Source: Ruminococcus flavefaciens (GTDB taxonomy: Bacteria; Bacillota; Clostridia; Oscillospirales; Ruminococcaceae). From it: a DNA stretch of 7,843 nt. Below, piece after piece: positions 1-6,887 of the stretch (the first letter of the stretch is position 1; each line of letters opens with the position of its first letter). The notes under the pieces were generated by a model. The model ran no database searches and was not told the origin of the DNA. It saw nothing but the letters and a program-made list of their open reading frames with translations. The stretch spans positions 1-7,843 of the forward strand of contig CADBQF010000032.1 in the NCBI GenBank assembly GCA_902796705.1, given 5' to 3'. Position numbers and translations under genes: made by a program.

Positions 1-317
1 CCGATCATGAAAGGTATCTTTCCGTCGGTGAGTATCGTGTCTGCTCTCATGGATATATCGGCAATCCTCCTTGTGACGCTTCCGAACGGGAGTTCAAGGT
101 CTCCGCTGTCGAAATAATCATAGTCGAGCATATCCCTGTTCTGATACGGACTGAAAGTCTCTATGCCGAAACTCTCGTTCCTTATAGCTGACGGAGCGAA
201 TCTCGTTCCCGGACGGAAACTCGTCGTTCCGTCAAATCCTGCTCCGAACAGCACGATCTTTGAATTTTCGTATTCGCTGTCGCAGGCGATAAAATTCTGT
301 ATATTCTTATTCAACAT
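1..317 (-). CDS. speB: Agmatinase SpeB, N-terminal part (runs off the left edge)
   Basis: Agmatinase of the ureohydrolase (arginase) family, a cytosolic Mn-dependent enzyme that hydrolyses agmatine to putrescine and urea. Only the first 105 residues are in the window. They show the family's N-terminal signature: a central strand followed by FGAGFDGTTSFRPGTRF (about residues 24-40), then APSAIRNES, an SPYQNRD segment and FDSGDLELPFG (about 69-79). The window ends on IPFMIG, directly before where the first metal-binding GG-x-H motif should fall, so no catalytic metal ligand can be checked. The ATG at 317 overlaps the last 11 bases of speE, whose stop lies inside the speB start region; a GAGGAG sequence about 10 bases upstream, inside speE, serves as ribosome binding site. 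The overlap suggests translational coupling with speE. The same speE-speB order occurs in Bacillus subtilis. Full length is expected near 285-290 residues. Confidence 0.94.
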   Translation of the reverse strand, partial: MLNKNIQNFIACDSEYENSKIVLFGAGFDGTTSFRPGTRFAPSAIRNESFGIETFSPYQNRDMLDYDYFDSGDLELPFGSVTRRIADISMRADTILTDGKIPFMI

Positions 318-1158
318 CTCTCAGCAGCTCCTCAACGTAATTTGGCAGTGCGAATGCTCCTGTGTGGAGCCGTGCATTGTAGTAGCGTGTTTTAAGTCCG
401 AGAAGATTCCACCTTGTCGGATTGTAGTCGTTCGTCGGGTGATATTTCTTAGAGGCAAATCCGAACAGCCAGTGTCCTGACGGATATGTCGGTATATGAG
501 CCTGATAGACCTTGCTTATCGGGAAGCTCTCGACGATACGCTTGTGCGACCGCTGCATTGCGGCTGCGTCCTCATCGTAGAACGGGCTTTCATGCTGATT
601 GACCATGATGCCGTCTTCGTGAAGTGCCTTGAAGCAGCTCCCGTAGAATTCCTTTGTGAAAAGTCCTTCGCCCGGCCCGAAAGGATCGGTCGAATCGACG
701 ATGATGACATCGTACCTGTCCTCACAGCGGCGGATATATTTCACTCCGTCCTCATAGAATATGTGTACTCTCGGATCATCAAAGCGGCACGCTGTCGTCG
801 GGAGATACTGCTTGCTGACTTCAACGACAAGCTCATCTATCTCCACGAGATCGATATTCTCAACACAGTCATAGCGTGTAAGTTCACGTACAACTCCGCC
901 GTCGCCTGCTCCAATGACAAGAACGTTTTTCGGTGACGGGTGGACTGCCATAGGAACGTGTGTTATCATCTCATGGTAAATAAATTCGTCCTTTTCTGTA
1001 AGCATCATATATCCGTCGAGCGTAAGGAACCTGCCGAACTCCTTTGAATCGAATATATCGATCCTCTGGAACTCGCTGTTGCCGCTGTAGAGCTGACGGT
1101 CTACCTTAATTGAAAATTTTACGTTTGGTGTGTGGCGTTCTGTGAACCAAAGTTCCAT
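307..1158 (-). CDS. speE: Spermidine synthase SpeE
   Basis: Polyamine aminopropyltransferase of 283 residues, the usual length for bacterial SpeE. It moves the aminopropyl group of decarboxylated S-adenosylmethionine onto putrescine to give spermidine and methylthioadenosine. Visible motifs, in order: an N-terminal beta region with TLDGYMMLTEKDEFIYHEM (about 46-64), the nucleotide loop VIGAGDGGVVREL (81-93), the acidic residue after strand 2 in DLVEID (103-108), EDG (136-138), and the catalytic segment VDSTDPFGPGEGLF (154-167). In that segment D155 and D158 correspond to the paired catalytic aspartates of the family. NQHESPF (187-193) and TYPSGHW (224-230) follow. The loop reads GAGDGG rather than the more common GGGDGG, a mild and tolerated change. 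The ATG at 1158 follows GGAGTGAG at good spacing. It starts 15 bases after the stop of the small membrane protein and overlaps speB by 11 bases. Spermidine is the likely product, but the family also includes enzymes using other diamines. Confidence 0.97.
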   Translation of the reverse strand: MELWFTERHTPNVKFSIKVDRQLYSGNSEFQRIDIFDSKEFGRFLTLDGYMMLTEKDEFIYHEMITHVPMAVHPSPKNVLVIGAGDGGVVRELTRYDCVENIDLVEIDELVVEVSKQYLPTTACRFDDPRVHIFYEDGVKYIRRCEDRYDVIIVDSTDPFGPGEGLFTKEFYGSCFKALHEDGIMVNQHESPFYDEDAAAMQRSHKRIVESFPISKVYQAHIPTYPSGHWLFGFASKKYHPTNDYNPTRWNLLGLKTRYYNARLHTGAFALPNYVEELLRDVE

Positions 1159-1173
1159 GTATACTCACTCCAT

Positions 1174-1644
1174 TCATTTCTGATCCGGTCTGCCGTTCAT
1201 ACCCTTTGTGAAGTGCTTTATGAAGACCGGTGTTACTATAGATATTATAACGAAAGCAACGATCATGCTTATCACCAGTGACTTGATGTACATAACGATG
1301 AACGGCGGGAGCGAGCCACCGTGTGACGATGCCATTTTTCTCGCAAGGAGTATCATCGATAGAGTGATGACCGGCGTATAGATCACATCTGAGACTACAC
1401 TGCTTATGCAGCCCTTTATCAAGCCGCTCTTATCAGAGGCTGTCTTTTCGACGACACTGTCGCATACTTTCTTAACAGGTACGATCATTCCGATGATGAT
1501 GCTTATGACAGTGCTTGCAAGGAAGCTCACTAAAAAACCGACCGGCGTAAAATGACCTGATGTGAGATTTCCCACGAGGGAAAGGAAAAAGCTCAGTGTC
1601 ACTCCCATGCAGACGTTCATTTTCATACCTATTTTTTTATCCAT
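1174..1644 (-). CDS. Small four-helix membrane protein of unknown function inside the spe operon (DUF2798-like)
   Basis: A 156-residue, very hydrophobic protein with about four predicted membrane segments: roughly residues 10-27, 34-56, 83-101 and 114-139. A hydrophilic linker (about 57-80, rich in Lys, Ser and Asp) joins the two halves. Both halves contain a similar long helix that begins after a proline and ends in a proline-valine-basic motif: PVGFLVSFLASTVISIIIG to IVPVKKV, and PPFIVMYIKSLVISMIVAF to IVTPVFIKH. This suggests an internal duplication of a two-helix unit. From memory it resembles DUF2798-type small membrane proteins, but this is unchecked. The ATG at 1644 is chosen because AAGGAG lies 9 bases upstream. 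The frame stays open to 1827, but that extension would run back through the end of speA. It sits 14 bases after speA and 15 before speE, so it is co-transcribed with them. A role in moving polyamines or their precursors is possible from position alone; nothing in the sequence shows it. Confidence 0.85.
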   Translation of the reverse strand: MDKKIGMKMNVCMGVTLSFFLSLVGNLTSGHFTPVGFLVSFLASTVISIIIGMIVPVKKVCDSVVEKTASDKSGLIKGCISSVVSDVIYTPVITLSMILLARKMASSHGGSLPPFIVMYIKSLVISMIVAFVIISIVTPVFIKHFTKGMNGRPDQK

Positions 1645-1658
1645 AAAAAATAACTCCT

Positions 1659-3110
1659 TCAATCTGCAAGAATATTCAGGTGTTCGATATTTATATCTTC
1701 CGTACCTGTCATCTGGCAGCCTTTTTCTTTTGCATATTTTATATATTCTATTATCTCCGGAGTGATCAGTTCTCCCGGAGCAAGTATCGGTATTCCCGGC
1801 GGATAGCACATAACGAACTCCGTGCATACCTTTCCGGCTGACTCGTCAAGCGGTACAGATACCTTGTCAGCGTAGAAAGCTCTTCTCGGAGTCTCGGCAA
1901 CTATCGGAGTTATATACTCCTGCGTGAGAAGCTCCGCACCGCTCTTTCCGAAGCGTCTTTTTATCTCCGACAAAGCACTGATAAGACGCTCGATATCCCG
2001 CTTTCTGTCGCCTACAGAGATATATGCGAGGATATTTCCGATATCTCCGAATTCTATCTGGATATCGTACTCGTCACGGAGCAGGTCATAGACCTCTATG
2101 CCGGCAAGTCCTATCGGGAGCGTATACACGGAGAGTTTCGACACGTCAAAGTCATAGATGCTGTCGCCGTTTATAAGTTCCCTTGAATAAGCGTAGTATC
2201 CGCCTATCCCGTTTATCTCCTCACGGGCGTATTCAGCCATTTCGACCGTCTGTGCAAATATCTCACGTCCGCTGAGGGCAAGTCTTTTCCTCGATATATC
2301 AAGACTTGAAAGGAGCAGATACGATGCACTTGTCGTCTGGGTGAGATTTATCACCTGACGCATATAGTCGGCGTTGACGTTCTTTCCCATGAGAAGGAAG
2401 GAACTCTGTGTAAGGCTTCCTCCTGATTTGTGCATACTTACAGATGCGATATCAGCACCGGCAGCCATTGCTGTCACCGGAAAATTCTCACCGAAGTAGA
2501 AATGCGTTCCGTGAGCCTCGTCAACAAGCACGAGCATACCGTGTGCGTGTGCGATCTCCGTTATCTTTTTCAGATCGGAGCATATGCCGTAATATGTCGG
2601 ATTGTTTATGAGGATAGCCTTTGCATCGGGATTGTCCTTTATCGCCTGCTCCACCTGAGCGACCGACATTCCAAGTGCGATGCCGAGCTGTTTGTTCACG
2701 TCCGGATTGACATACACCGGAACGGCATCACAGAGGATAAGTGCGTTTATGGCACTTCTGTGGACATTCCTCGGCATGATTATCTTATCGCCGCTCTTGC
2801 AGGCGTAGAGTATCATGCTCTGGACAGCCGAAGTAGTTCCTCCGACCATAAAGAATGCGTTAGCTGCTCCGAAAGCCTGTGCTGCAAGCATTTCGGCATC
2901 TTTTATGACAGATACCGGGTGGCAGAGATTATCGAGCGGCTTCATGGAATTTACATCAACGCTCATGCAGTCTTCTCCGAGGAACTCCGTAAGCTCCATA
3001 TTTCCCCTGCCCCTTTTATGTCCCGGAACATCGAACGGGACGACTCTCATTCTTCTGAACTTCCTGAGAGCTTCATATATAGGTGCATTCACCTGAGAGA
3101 GTTCAGCCAT
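1659..3110 (-). CDS. speA: PLP-dependent Orn/Lys/Arg decarboxylase, probable arginine decarboxylase SpeA
   Basis: Fold-type I PLP decarboxylase of the short Bacillus SpeA/YaaO-like class (483 residues from this ATG; the enterobacterial biodegradative enzymes are over 700). Visible landmarks, numbered from that ATG: the N-terminal [14 protein letters not shown] (about 24-37), [11 protein letters not shown] (52-62), the cofactor-phosphate segment [11 protein letters not shown] (89-99), PRNVHRSA with the likely ring-stacking H117, INNPTYYG (168-175), VDEAHGTH with D197 facing the pyridine nitrogen, and the Schiff-base lysine K228 in SVSMHKSGG. The small C-terminal domain contains CYPPGIP (435-441). 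Family members use arginine, lysine or ornithine; arginine is inferred because the operon encodes agmatinase SpeB, which needs agmatine. The start is ambiguous. ATG at 3110 overlaps speD by 8 bases, but an in-frame TTG at 3116 lies about 6 bases after GGAAGGA, against about 12 for the ATG. The TTG start would add two residues. Confidence 0.93.
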   Translation of the reverse strand: MAELSQVNAPIYEALRKFRRMRVVPFDVPGHKRGRGNMELTEFLGEDCMSVDVNSMKPLDNLCHPVSVIKDAEMLAAQAFGAANAFFMVGGTTSAVQSMILYACKSGDKIIMPRNVHRSAINALILCDAVPVYVNPDVNKQLGIALGMSVAQVEQAIKDNPDAKAILINNPTYYGICSDLKKITEIAHAHGMLVLVDEAHGTHFYFGENFPVTAMAAGADIASVSMHKSGGSLTQSSFLLMGKNVNADYMRQVINLTQTTSASYLLLSSLDISRKRLALSGREIFAQTVEMAEYAREEINGIGGYYAYSRELINGDSIYDFDVSKLSVYTLPIGLAGIEVYDLLRDEYDIQIEFGDIGNILAYISVGDRKRDIERLISALSEIKRRFGKSGAELLTQEYITPIVAETPRRAFYADKVSVPLDESAGKVCTEFVMCYPPGIPILAPGELITPEIIEYIKYAKEKGCQMTGTEDINIEHLNILAD

Positions 3111-3873
3111 TGCCAAACACGTTCCTTCCGCTGAATATTTCGATCATTTCCCTCTGGAGGGCATTCGTTATCTCCAGCCTTCTTCTTGGCGACAGTTCAT
3201 TTACATCTGTATTGAAGAGATAATTCTGGAGGTCAAGCTCCTTGATCAGCATTTTTGTATGGAACATATTAGCCTGATATACGTTGATATCAACAGCATC
3301 ATACTTGTCAAGGAGCGACTGATCGATATAATTCTGTATCGACGTTATGTCATGGTCGATAAAAAGCTTTTCGCCGTCGAGATTGCGTGTAAAGCCTCTT
3401 ACACGGTAATCCATTGTTATTATGTCAGAATCGAAGCTGCTTATGAGATAATCAAGAGCTGTGAGCGGCGTTATCTTTCCGCAGGTAGCAACATCGATAT
3501 CCACTCTGAAAGTAGCTATGCTCGTATCCGGGTGATATTCCGGATACGTATGGACAGTTACATGGCTCTTGTCGAGATGAGCGACTGTCTCGCTGCCAGA
3601 TGCAGGTATCATGGTATCATCTGCAATGAGGAACGTTGCGGAAGCTCCCTGCGGATCATAGTCCTGACGGGAAATACTCAGCACCTGAGCTCCGATCATC
3701 TCTGTAAGATGAGTCATGATATCCGTTATCCTTTTCGAGTTATACGCTTCGTCAACGTATGCAATATAATCAAGCTGTGCCTTCGGAGTCTTGGCATAAC
3801 AGACATCGTATATATTGAAGCTGAGAGATTTTGTCAGATTATTGAATCCGTAGAGCTTTAATTTGTTTTCCAT
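3103..3873 (-). CDS. speD: S-adenosylmethionine decarboxylase proenzyme SpeD (Escherichia coli type)
   Basis: Pyruvoyl-dependent enzyme that supplies decarboxylated S-adenosylmethionine, the aminopropyl donor used by SpeE. At 256 residues it fits the E. coli-like class (264 in E. coli) and not the short class of about 120-130 residues found in B. subtilis. The self-cleavage site is plain: [15 protein letters not shown], with cleavage expected between K102 and S103, S103 becoming the pyruvoyl group. C131, in DVATCGK, lies 28 residues after S103; that matches the S112-C140 spacing of the E. coli enzyme, where the cysteine is the proton donor. The ATG at 3873 is preferred because GAGG lies six bases before it. 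The frame stays open upstream to an ATG at 3921, but that stretch has no ribosome binding site and would encode the leader hairpin. This is the first gene of the spe operon, and its stop overlaps the start of the decarboxylase gene. Confidence 0.97.
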   Translation of the reverse strand: MENKLKLYGFNNLTKSLSFNIYDVCYAKTPKAQLDYIAYVDEAYNSKRITDIMTHLTEMIGAQVLSISRQDYDPQGASATFLIADDTMIPASGSETVAHLDKSHVTVHTYPEYHPDTSIATFRVDIDVATCGKITPLTALDYLISSFDSDIITMDYRVRGFTRNLDGEKLFIDHDITSIQNYIDQSLLDKYDAVDINVYQANMFHTKMLIKELDLQNYLFNTDVNELSPRRRLEITNALQREMIEIFSGRNVFGNG

Positions 3874-3883
3874 AACACACCTC

Positions 3884-3919
3884 AAAAAAATACACGTACA
3901 GACATATGCCTGTGCGTGC
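3884..3919 (-). terminator. Terminator-like hairpin in the speD leader, candidate attenuator
   Basis: Read on the minus strand, CACG-C-ACAGGC-ATAT-GTCTGT-A-CGTG forms a hairpin of ten pairs (one G-U) with a single C-A mismatch and a four-base loop. It is followed by two bases and then seven consecutive U residues (3884-3890). The U-run ends 11 bases before the speD ATG, and the ribosome binding site GAGG follows at once. An intrinsic terminator here would stop transcription before speD, so the structure makes sense only if readthrough is controlled or partial. It cannot serve yfhO alone unless speD has no promoter further upstream. No known regulator or riboswitch is recognised. Confidence 0.55.
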
Positions 3920-3950
3920 ATGAATACAGCGGCGTTCGCTGATACTTCAC
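3920..3950 (-). other. Second hairpin of the speD leader
   Basis: On the minus strand, CAGCG-AACGC-CGCTG (3927-3941) forms a five-pair GC-rich hairpin. It can be lengthened past a small internal loop by GTGAA (3946-3950) pairing with TTCAT (3920-3924, one G-U pair). It ends where the terminator-like hairpin begins, so the two form a tandem. I see no convincing antiterminator pairing between them. Confidence 0.4.
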
Positions 3951-4036
3951 ATTTCAGAGTCTATATAAGCAAAGATACCTTTTACTACTCTTATTGACCT
4001 TTCACAAGCTTAAACTTATAAAAACGTATCGGACTC
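3951..4036 (-). other. A+T-rich stretch expected to hold the speD promoter; no clear consensus
   Basis: This A+T-rich stretch lies between the structured yfhO-proximal block and the speD leader hairpins, so it is where an operon promoter would be expected. I find only weak candidates: TTGTGA followed after 17 bases by TAAAAG, and isolated TATATA and TATAAG boxes without a good -35 at 16-18 bases. No match to TTGACA-17-TATAAT is present. The transcription start is therefore unplaced, and transcription from the yfhO side remains possible. Confidence 0.25.
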
Positions 4037-4107
4037 AGCCGAATCAATAAGGCAACAGAAGTTGCCAGCCGGCTCTGGATTGCGCTCTCTGATGAACGGC
4101 AGCCGGC
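4037..4107 (-). other. GC-rich structured block after yfhO with competing helices
   Basis: Three inverted repeats occur in 71 bases. GGCAAC-TTCT-GTTGCC (4051-4066) is a perfect six-pair hairpin, followed on the minus strand by TTATT. An outer AGCCG/CGGCT pairing (4070-4074 with 4037-4041) encloses it. GCCGGCT (4101-4107) can instead pair with AGCCGGC (4068-4074), so the arm at 4068-4074 has two possible partners. A further weak stem TCGG/CCGA (about 4029-4042) is followed by TACGTTTTT. The block may be no more than the yfhO terminator region, or it may be the 5' part of a longer speD leader. No known riboswitch consensus fits. Confidence 0.4.
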
Positions 4108-4118
4108 GGTCTTGCTTT

Positions 4119-4132
4119 GAAACCGAAGCTTC
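4119..4132 (-). other. UUCG-tetraloop hairpin just after yfhO
   Basis: On the minus strand GAAGC-TTCG-GTTTC forms a five-pair stem (one G-U) closed by a C(UUCG)G tetraloop, a very stable loop class. It begins 22 bases after the yfhO stop codon. No U-run follows, so it is not a canonical intrinsic terminator; it could stabilise the 3' end of the yfhO message. Confidence 0.35.
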
Positions 4133-4154
4133 TTTTGCAACTTGTCTTATTTTA

Positions 4155-6770
4155 TCATATTTTGCCGTCAATGTCAAGGGTTTTATTCAAATCCTTCACA
4201 TTTTCTTTTCCGCGTCCGGTAATGCCGAACACGATGAGCAGCAGTACGGCAGCGATAACGCCTCCGAGCGAGATATAGGCGCCCTCCTTGTGCATGGGAG
4301 CGATATATTCGAGCTCGACCCTGTGCTCACCGGCGGATATCGGGAAGCCTATGAATGCAAGGTCAGTCCTGTAGTAATCGACCTCCTCGCCGTCCACCTT
4401 TATGCGGAAGCCCTTGTCGTAGGGTATCGTGAAGCAGAACCAGCCGTCCCTGCTGACGTTGATATTGCCGGAAATGCTGTCCCCTACCGGGTCGCCGCTG
4501 TCGATGATGAGGGCGTCCTTGTTGGAGGCTGCACCGGTTATCACGGATCCTTCCATAGTGTATGCCTCAAAGCCGGAAATATTATAGTAGCCGGGAGAAA
4601 ATTCCATGTCAAGTCCCGTTACAGGCTCATCGGACGAGATGATATAGGAGAAAACATAGTTGCTATTGTTGTACTTCCACTTGGGGTCCGTGAGCTTGTT
4701 GCTGACGCCGTTTATTTTGAGTATGACGTCGGACTGATAAGCAATGTCGCCGATGCGGTTGTCCGCAAAAGCCGTAACTATCAGCACCTTGTCCACGACC
4801 GGCTCATCGAGCTCGACCCTCGCCTTCACCTTCTTCTTGCTGTTGATTGTGAAAAGACGGTTTTTCAGCGTGATACCGTCATAGTCCGTGAGGTCGTTGA
4901 AGTCGATATCGAGCCTCTTGGTCCTGTCGGGCTTGACGCCCTCAGAATCGAATTTACGCGGCACGATGATGTTCGTGAGCAGCGCCTCCTGCTGGAGCTC
5001 ATACTGCAAACGCATGAACCTGTCCTTCGACATTACGTCCCCGCAGGCAAAGCCTATCGGCAGAGCGTTCGGGTTTTTCATGACCCTGTAGTCACCGTCG
5101 GAGGCGACCAGCGTTTCGCCGTAGAGGTCGGGGTCGTTCTTCGTGAGCCTGTACCGGCAGCCCATGAACGTGTTGAAAACTATATTGAGCGGCTGGAGGT
5201 GTACCGCATTGTTGCGCGTACCTATCTCGCTGCCCGAAGAATAGAAGCGGAAATCGCGGAAATACGGGTTCGATAGCGAGGAGTAGATGTTAGTCGTAAG
5301 GTAATCCGTCCTGTAGACCATGTTCACGGTGTTCTCACTGGTGCTGCCCTCCGCAAATCGGTATATACCCTCATCGCCGTCGAGAACGTCCTCCGCAAGC
5401 TCACGCGGAACGCTGCTGTACATCTCGTCGAGGTCCTTTTTCTTCATAAGCGGGTCCATGAAGCACAGCGATATGCTCACCGCAAACGAAATAACCGCCG
5501 TCAGAACCAGCAATATCTGCCTTTTGTTCTTCTTCGTGCATATCCTCATCGCTGTGAATATCAGGACAGTATCGGCTGCCGCAAAAGCGGTCTGCATACG
5601 GTTGTAGCCGCCGTCCGCGAACGAAAGCGCCATAACAGCAATAAACACCCACAAGACCGGTCTGACATTGACCTTGCCCTCGAGGTAACGTGCGAAGAAC
5701 CTGCCGCAGACTATCAGCATCAGCGGTATGAACGGTATGAAAGCCTTTCCGTCAACGTACATCGTGCCGTTGAAGATGTAGGCAACTCCCGGGAAAAGTA
5801 CGCTTACCGCAAGAACTCCCGAAAGGAAGCGCTCGGAACGCGTTCCCCTTCTAACAAGTGCGATGACTGACACAACCACTATGCTGGTCAGACCTGCCGA
5901 GTAGGCACCGTAGAGTATCGTGCCGAGGTTGAGCGTGGGAACTATCAGCTCCTTTATCGAAACGCTCACGGAGGTCGAAGCTCTGCCGTGAACTATCGCC
6001 GCAAGCGACGGCAGCCATATACGCGCTGCACATACGCAGCCTATGAAGGCGAAAAGTATCTTCTTCCAGATCCTCGAAACGATGCCCTTGAAGCCGATCT
6101 CCGGTTCTTCCTCGAGGCACAGGAATATCATGTACAGTCCAACTGCGGCAAACGAGCCCACGCTGTAGTAGTAGCTCGTACACATTATGCAATAGGTCAG
6201 CAGCGAGACCAGTGCGAGCCTGACAACGCTGTCGCGTCCCCTGACGGTGAAGAAAAGTCCGAGCAGGAACGGGTAGTAGTTCACGAACATTATGTGCCTG
6301 TGGCTGTGGAGTATCACGGGTCCCGCAAACAGGAACATCAGCGCGAGCACAAGCGGTATCCCGCCGCTGAGATGCTTCCTGAACAGGAAGAATATCATTA
6401 TTGACGAGACAAGGACCTCCGCGATGCTGAGGAGCTGTATGTACAGAGCCATGCTCATTCCCGGCATGAAATAAGCCGGAATGTACAGTGGATTTGCTAT
6501 GCCGTAGTAGGCGAAATTGTAGATATTCTGTCCTCCACCGAGCTGAAAGGCGAAGTCCGGATACTTGTCTTTTGTCTCGAAGAACCTCATTCTGAGGTAT
6601 TCGGGTATCGCAAAATGCTGACAGTCCCAGTCTAAGGTCGAGCCCCAGACGCCCCCGCGGTTCACTATCAGCAGGTCAAATGCGATGATAAAGACAAAAG
6701 CTCCGGTCAGAAGCAATATAGCCGTAAGACCGGGTCTTCTGCCGTAAGCCTCCCTTATTTTCCTTATCAT
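4155..6770 (-). CDS. YfhO-family polytopic membrane protein, probable GT-C-fold glycosyl transfer role
   Basis: An 871-residue protein of YfhO type (B. subtilis YfhO is about 860). Basic N-terminus, then a first membrane segment at about 16-36. The extracytoplasmic loop STLDWDCQHFAIPEYLR (44-60), followed by FQLGGGQNIYNF (75-86), is the conserved family region. Around ten or more membrane segments extend to about residue 437. A large extracytoplasmic beta-rich domain runs from about 440 to 835, ending in the typical FRIKVDGEEV and AGEHRVELEYIAP. A last membrane helix (about 838-856) and a basic tail follow. In Bacillus and Listeria, YfhO-type proteins are linked to lipoteichoic acid glycosylation, probably moving a sugar from an undecaprenyl carrier outside the membrane; substrate here is unknown. 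The ATG at 6770 follows AGGGG at six bases. The frame stays open to 6947, but that part is palindromic repeat DNA and is excluded. No partner glycosyltransferase lies beside it. It may form its own transcription unit. Confidence 0.92.
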   Translation of the reverse strand: MIRKIREAYGRRPGLTAILLLTGAFVFIIAFDLLIVNRGGVWGSTLDWDCQHFAIPEYLRMRFFETKDKYPDFAFQLGGGQNIYNFAYYGIANPLYIPAYFMPGMSMALYIQLLSIAEVLVSSIMIFFLFRKHLSGGIPLVLALMFLFAGPVILHSHRHIMFVNYYPFLLGLFFTVRGRDSVVRLALVSLLTYCIMCTSYYYSVGSFAAVGLYMIFLCLEEEPEIGFKGIVSRIWKKILFAFIGCVCAARIWLPSLAAIVHGRASTSVSVSIKELIVPTLNLGTILYGAYSAGLTSIVVVSVIALVRRGTRSERFLSGVLAVSVLFPGVAYIFNGTMYVDGKAFIPFIPLMLIVCGRFFARYLEGKVNVRPVLWVFIAVMALSFADGGYNRMQTAFAAADTVLIFTAMRICTKKNKRQILLVLTAVISFAVSISLCFMDPLMKKKDLDEMYSSVPRELAEDVLDGDEGIYRFAEGSTSENTVNMVYRTDYLTTNIYSSLSNPYFRDFRFYSSGSEIGTRNNAVHLQPLNIVFNTFMGCRYRLTKNDPDLYGETLVASDGDYRVMKNPNALPIGFACGDVMSKDRFMRLQYELQQEALLTNIIVPRKFDSEGVKPDRTKRLDIDFNDLTDYDGITLKNRLFTINSKKKVKARVELDEPVVDKVLIVTAFADNRIGDIAYQSDVILKINGVSNKLTDPKWKYNNSNYVFSYIISSDEPVTGLDMEFSPGYYNISGFEAYTMEGSVITGAASNKDALIIDSGDPVGDSISGNINVSRDGWFCFTIPYDKGFRIKVDGEEVDYYRTDLAFIGFPISAGEHRVELEYIAPMHKEGAYISLGGVIAAVLLLIVFGITGRGKENVKDLNKTLDIDGKI

Positions 6771-6840
6771 TATCTGCCCCTTATAATCATGATGTAATAA
6801 ACAGAAACAAACGAAATTCAGTAACGGCGCTGCCTCTGGT

Positions 6841-6868
6841 CGCTTTCCACAGCTTTTAAAGGAAAGCG
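6841..6868. repeat. Inverted repeat upstream of yfhO
   Basis: CGCTTTCC (6841-6848) and GGAAAGCG (6861-6868) form a perfect eight-pair stem around a 12-base A+T-rich loop. It lies about 70 bases upstream of the yfhO start, beside the two-hairpin repeat block. It could be part of the same repeated element or lie in the yfhO leader. No promoter of good quality is visible between it and the yfhO start. Confidence 0.5.
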
Positions 6869-6887
6869 AAACTAAACAAAGCGCCTC

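Noticed and set aside
1645..1827. Upstream extension of the small membrane protein to 1827
   Set aside because: It overlaps the 3' end of the decarboxylase gene in another frame and is hydrophilic and Arg-rich, unlike the rest; AAGGAG precedes the ATG at 1644.
2430..3134. Plus-strand open frames opposite the decarboxylase, SpeD (3259-3861) and SpeE (496-936)
   Set aside because: Their products are low-complexity shadows with no family resemblance, and each lies opposite an enzyme with intact catalytic motifs.
3874..3921. Extension of SpeD to an upstream ATG at 3921
   Set aside because: No ribosome binding site precedes it, the extension would be encoded by the leader hairpin and U-run, and SpeD family alignment begins at the internal ATG at 3873.
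3940..3960. Start-stop upstream ORF (ATG TGA) in the speD leader
   Set aside because: No ribosome binding site precedes it and a start-stop pair arises easily by chance.
4037..4107. SAM-I (S-box) riboswitch upstream of speD
   Set aside because: Only short fragments (AGAGAG, GGCAAC) agree. The conserved GAGGGA-CUGGCCC-GAUGAA-CCC core and the GGUGCUAA-UCC segment are missing. A covariance search would settle it.
4062..5276. A 404-codon open frame on the plus strand opposite yfhO
   Set aside because: It lies entirely antisense to a well-supported YfhO gene apart from its first bases and has no recognisable domain. Long antisense frames are common opposite G+C-biased codon use.
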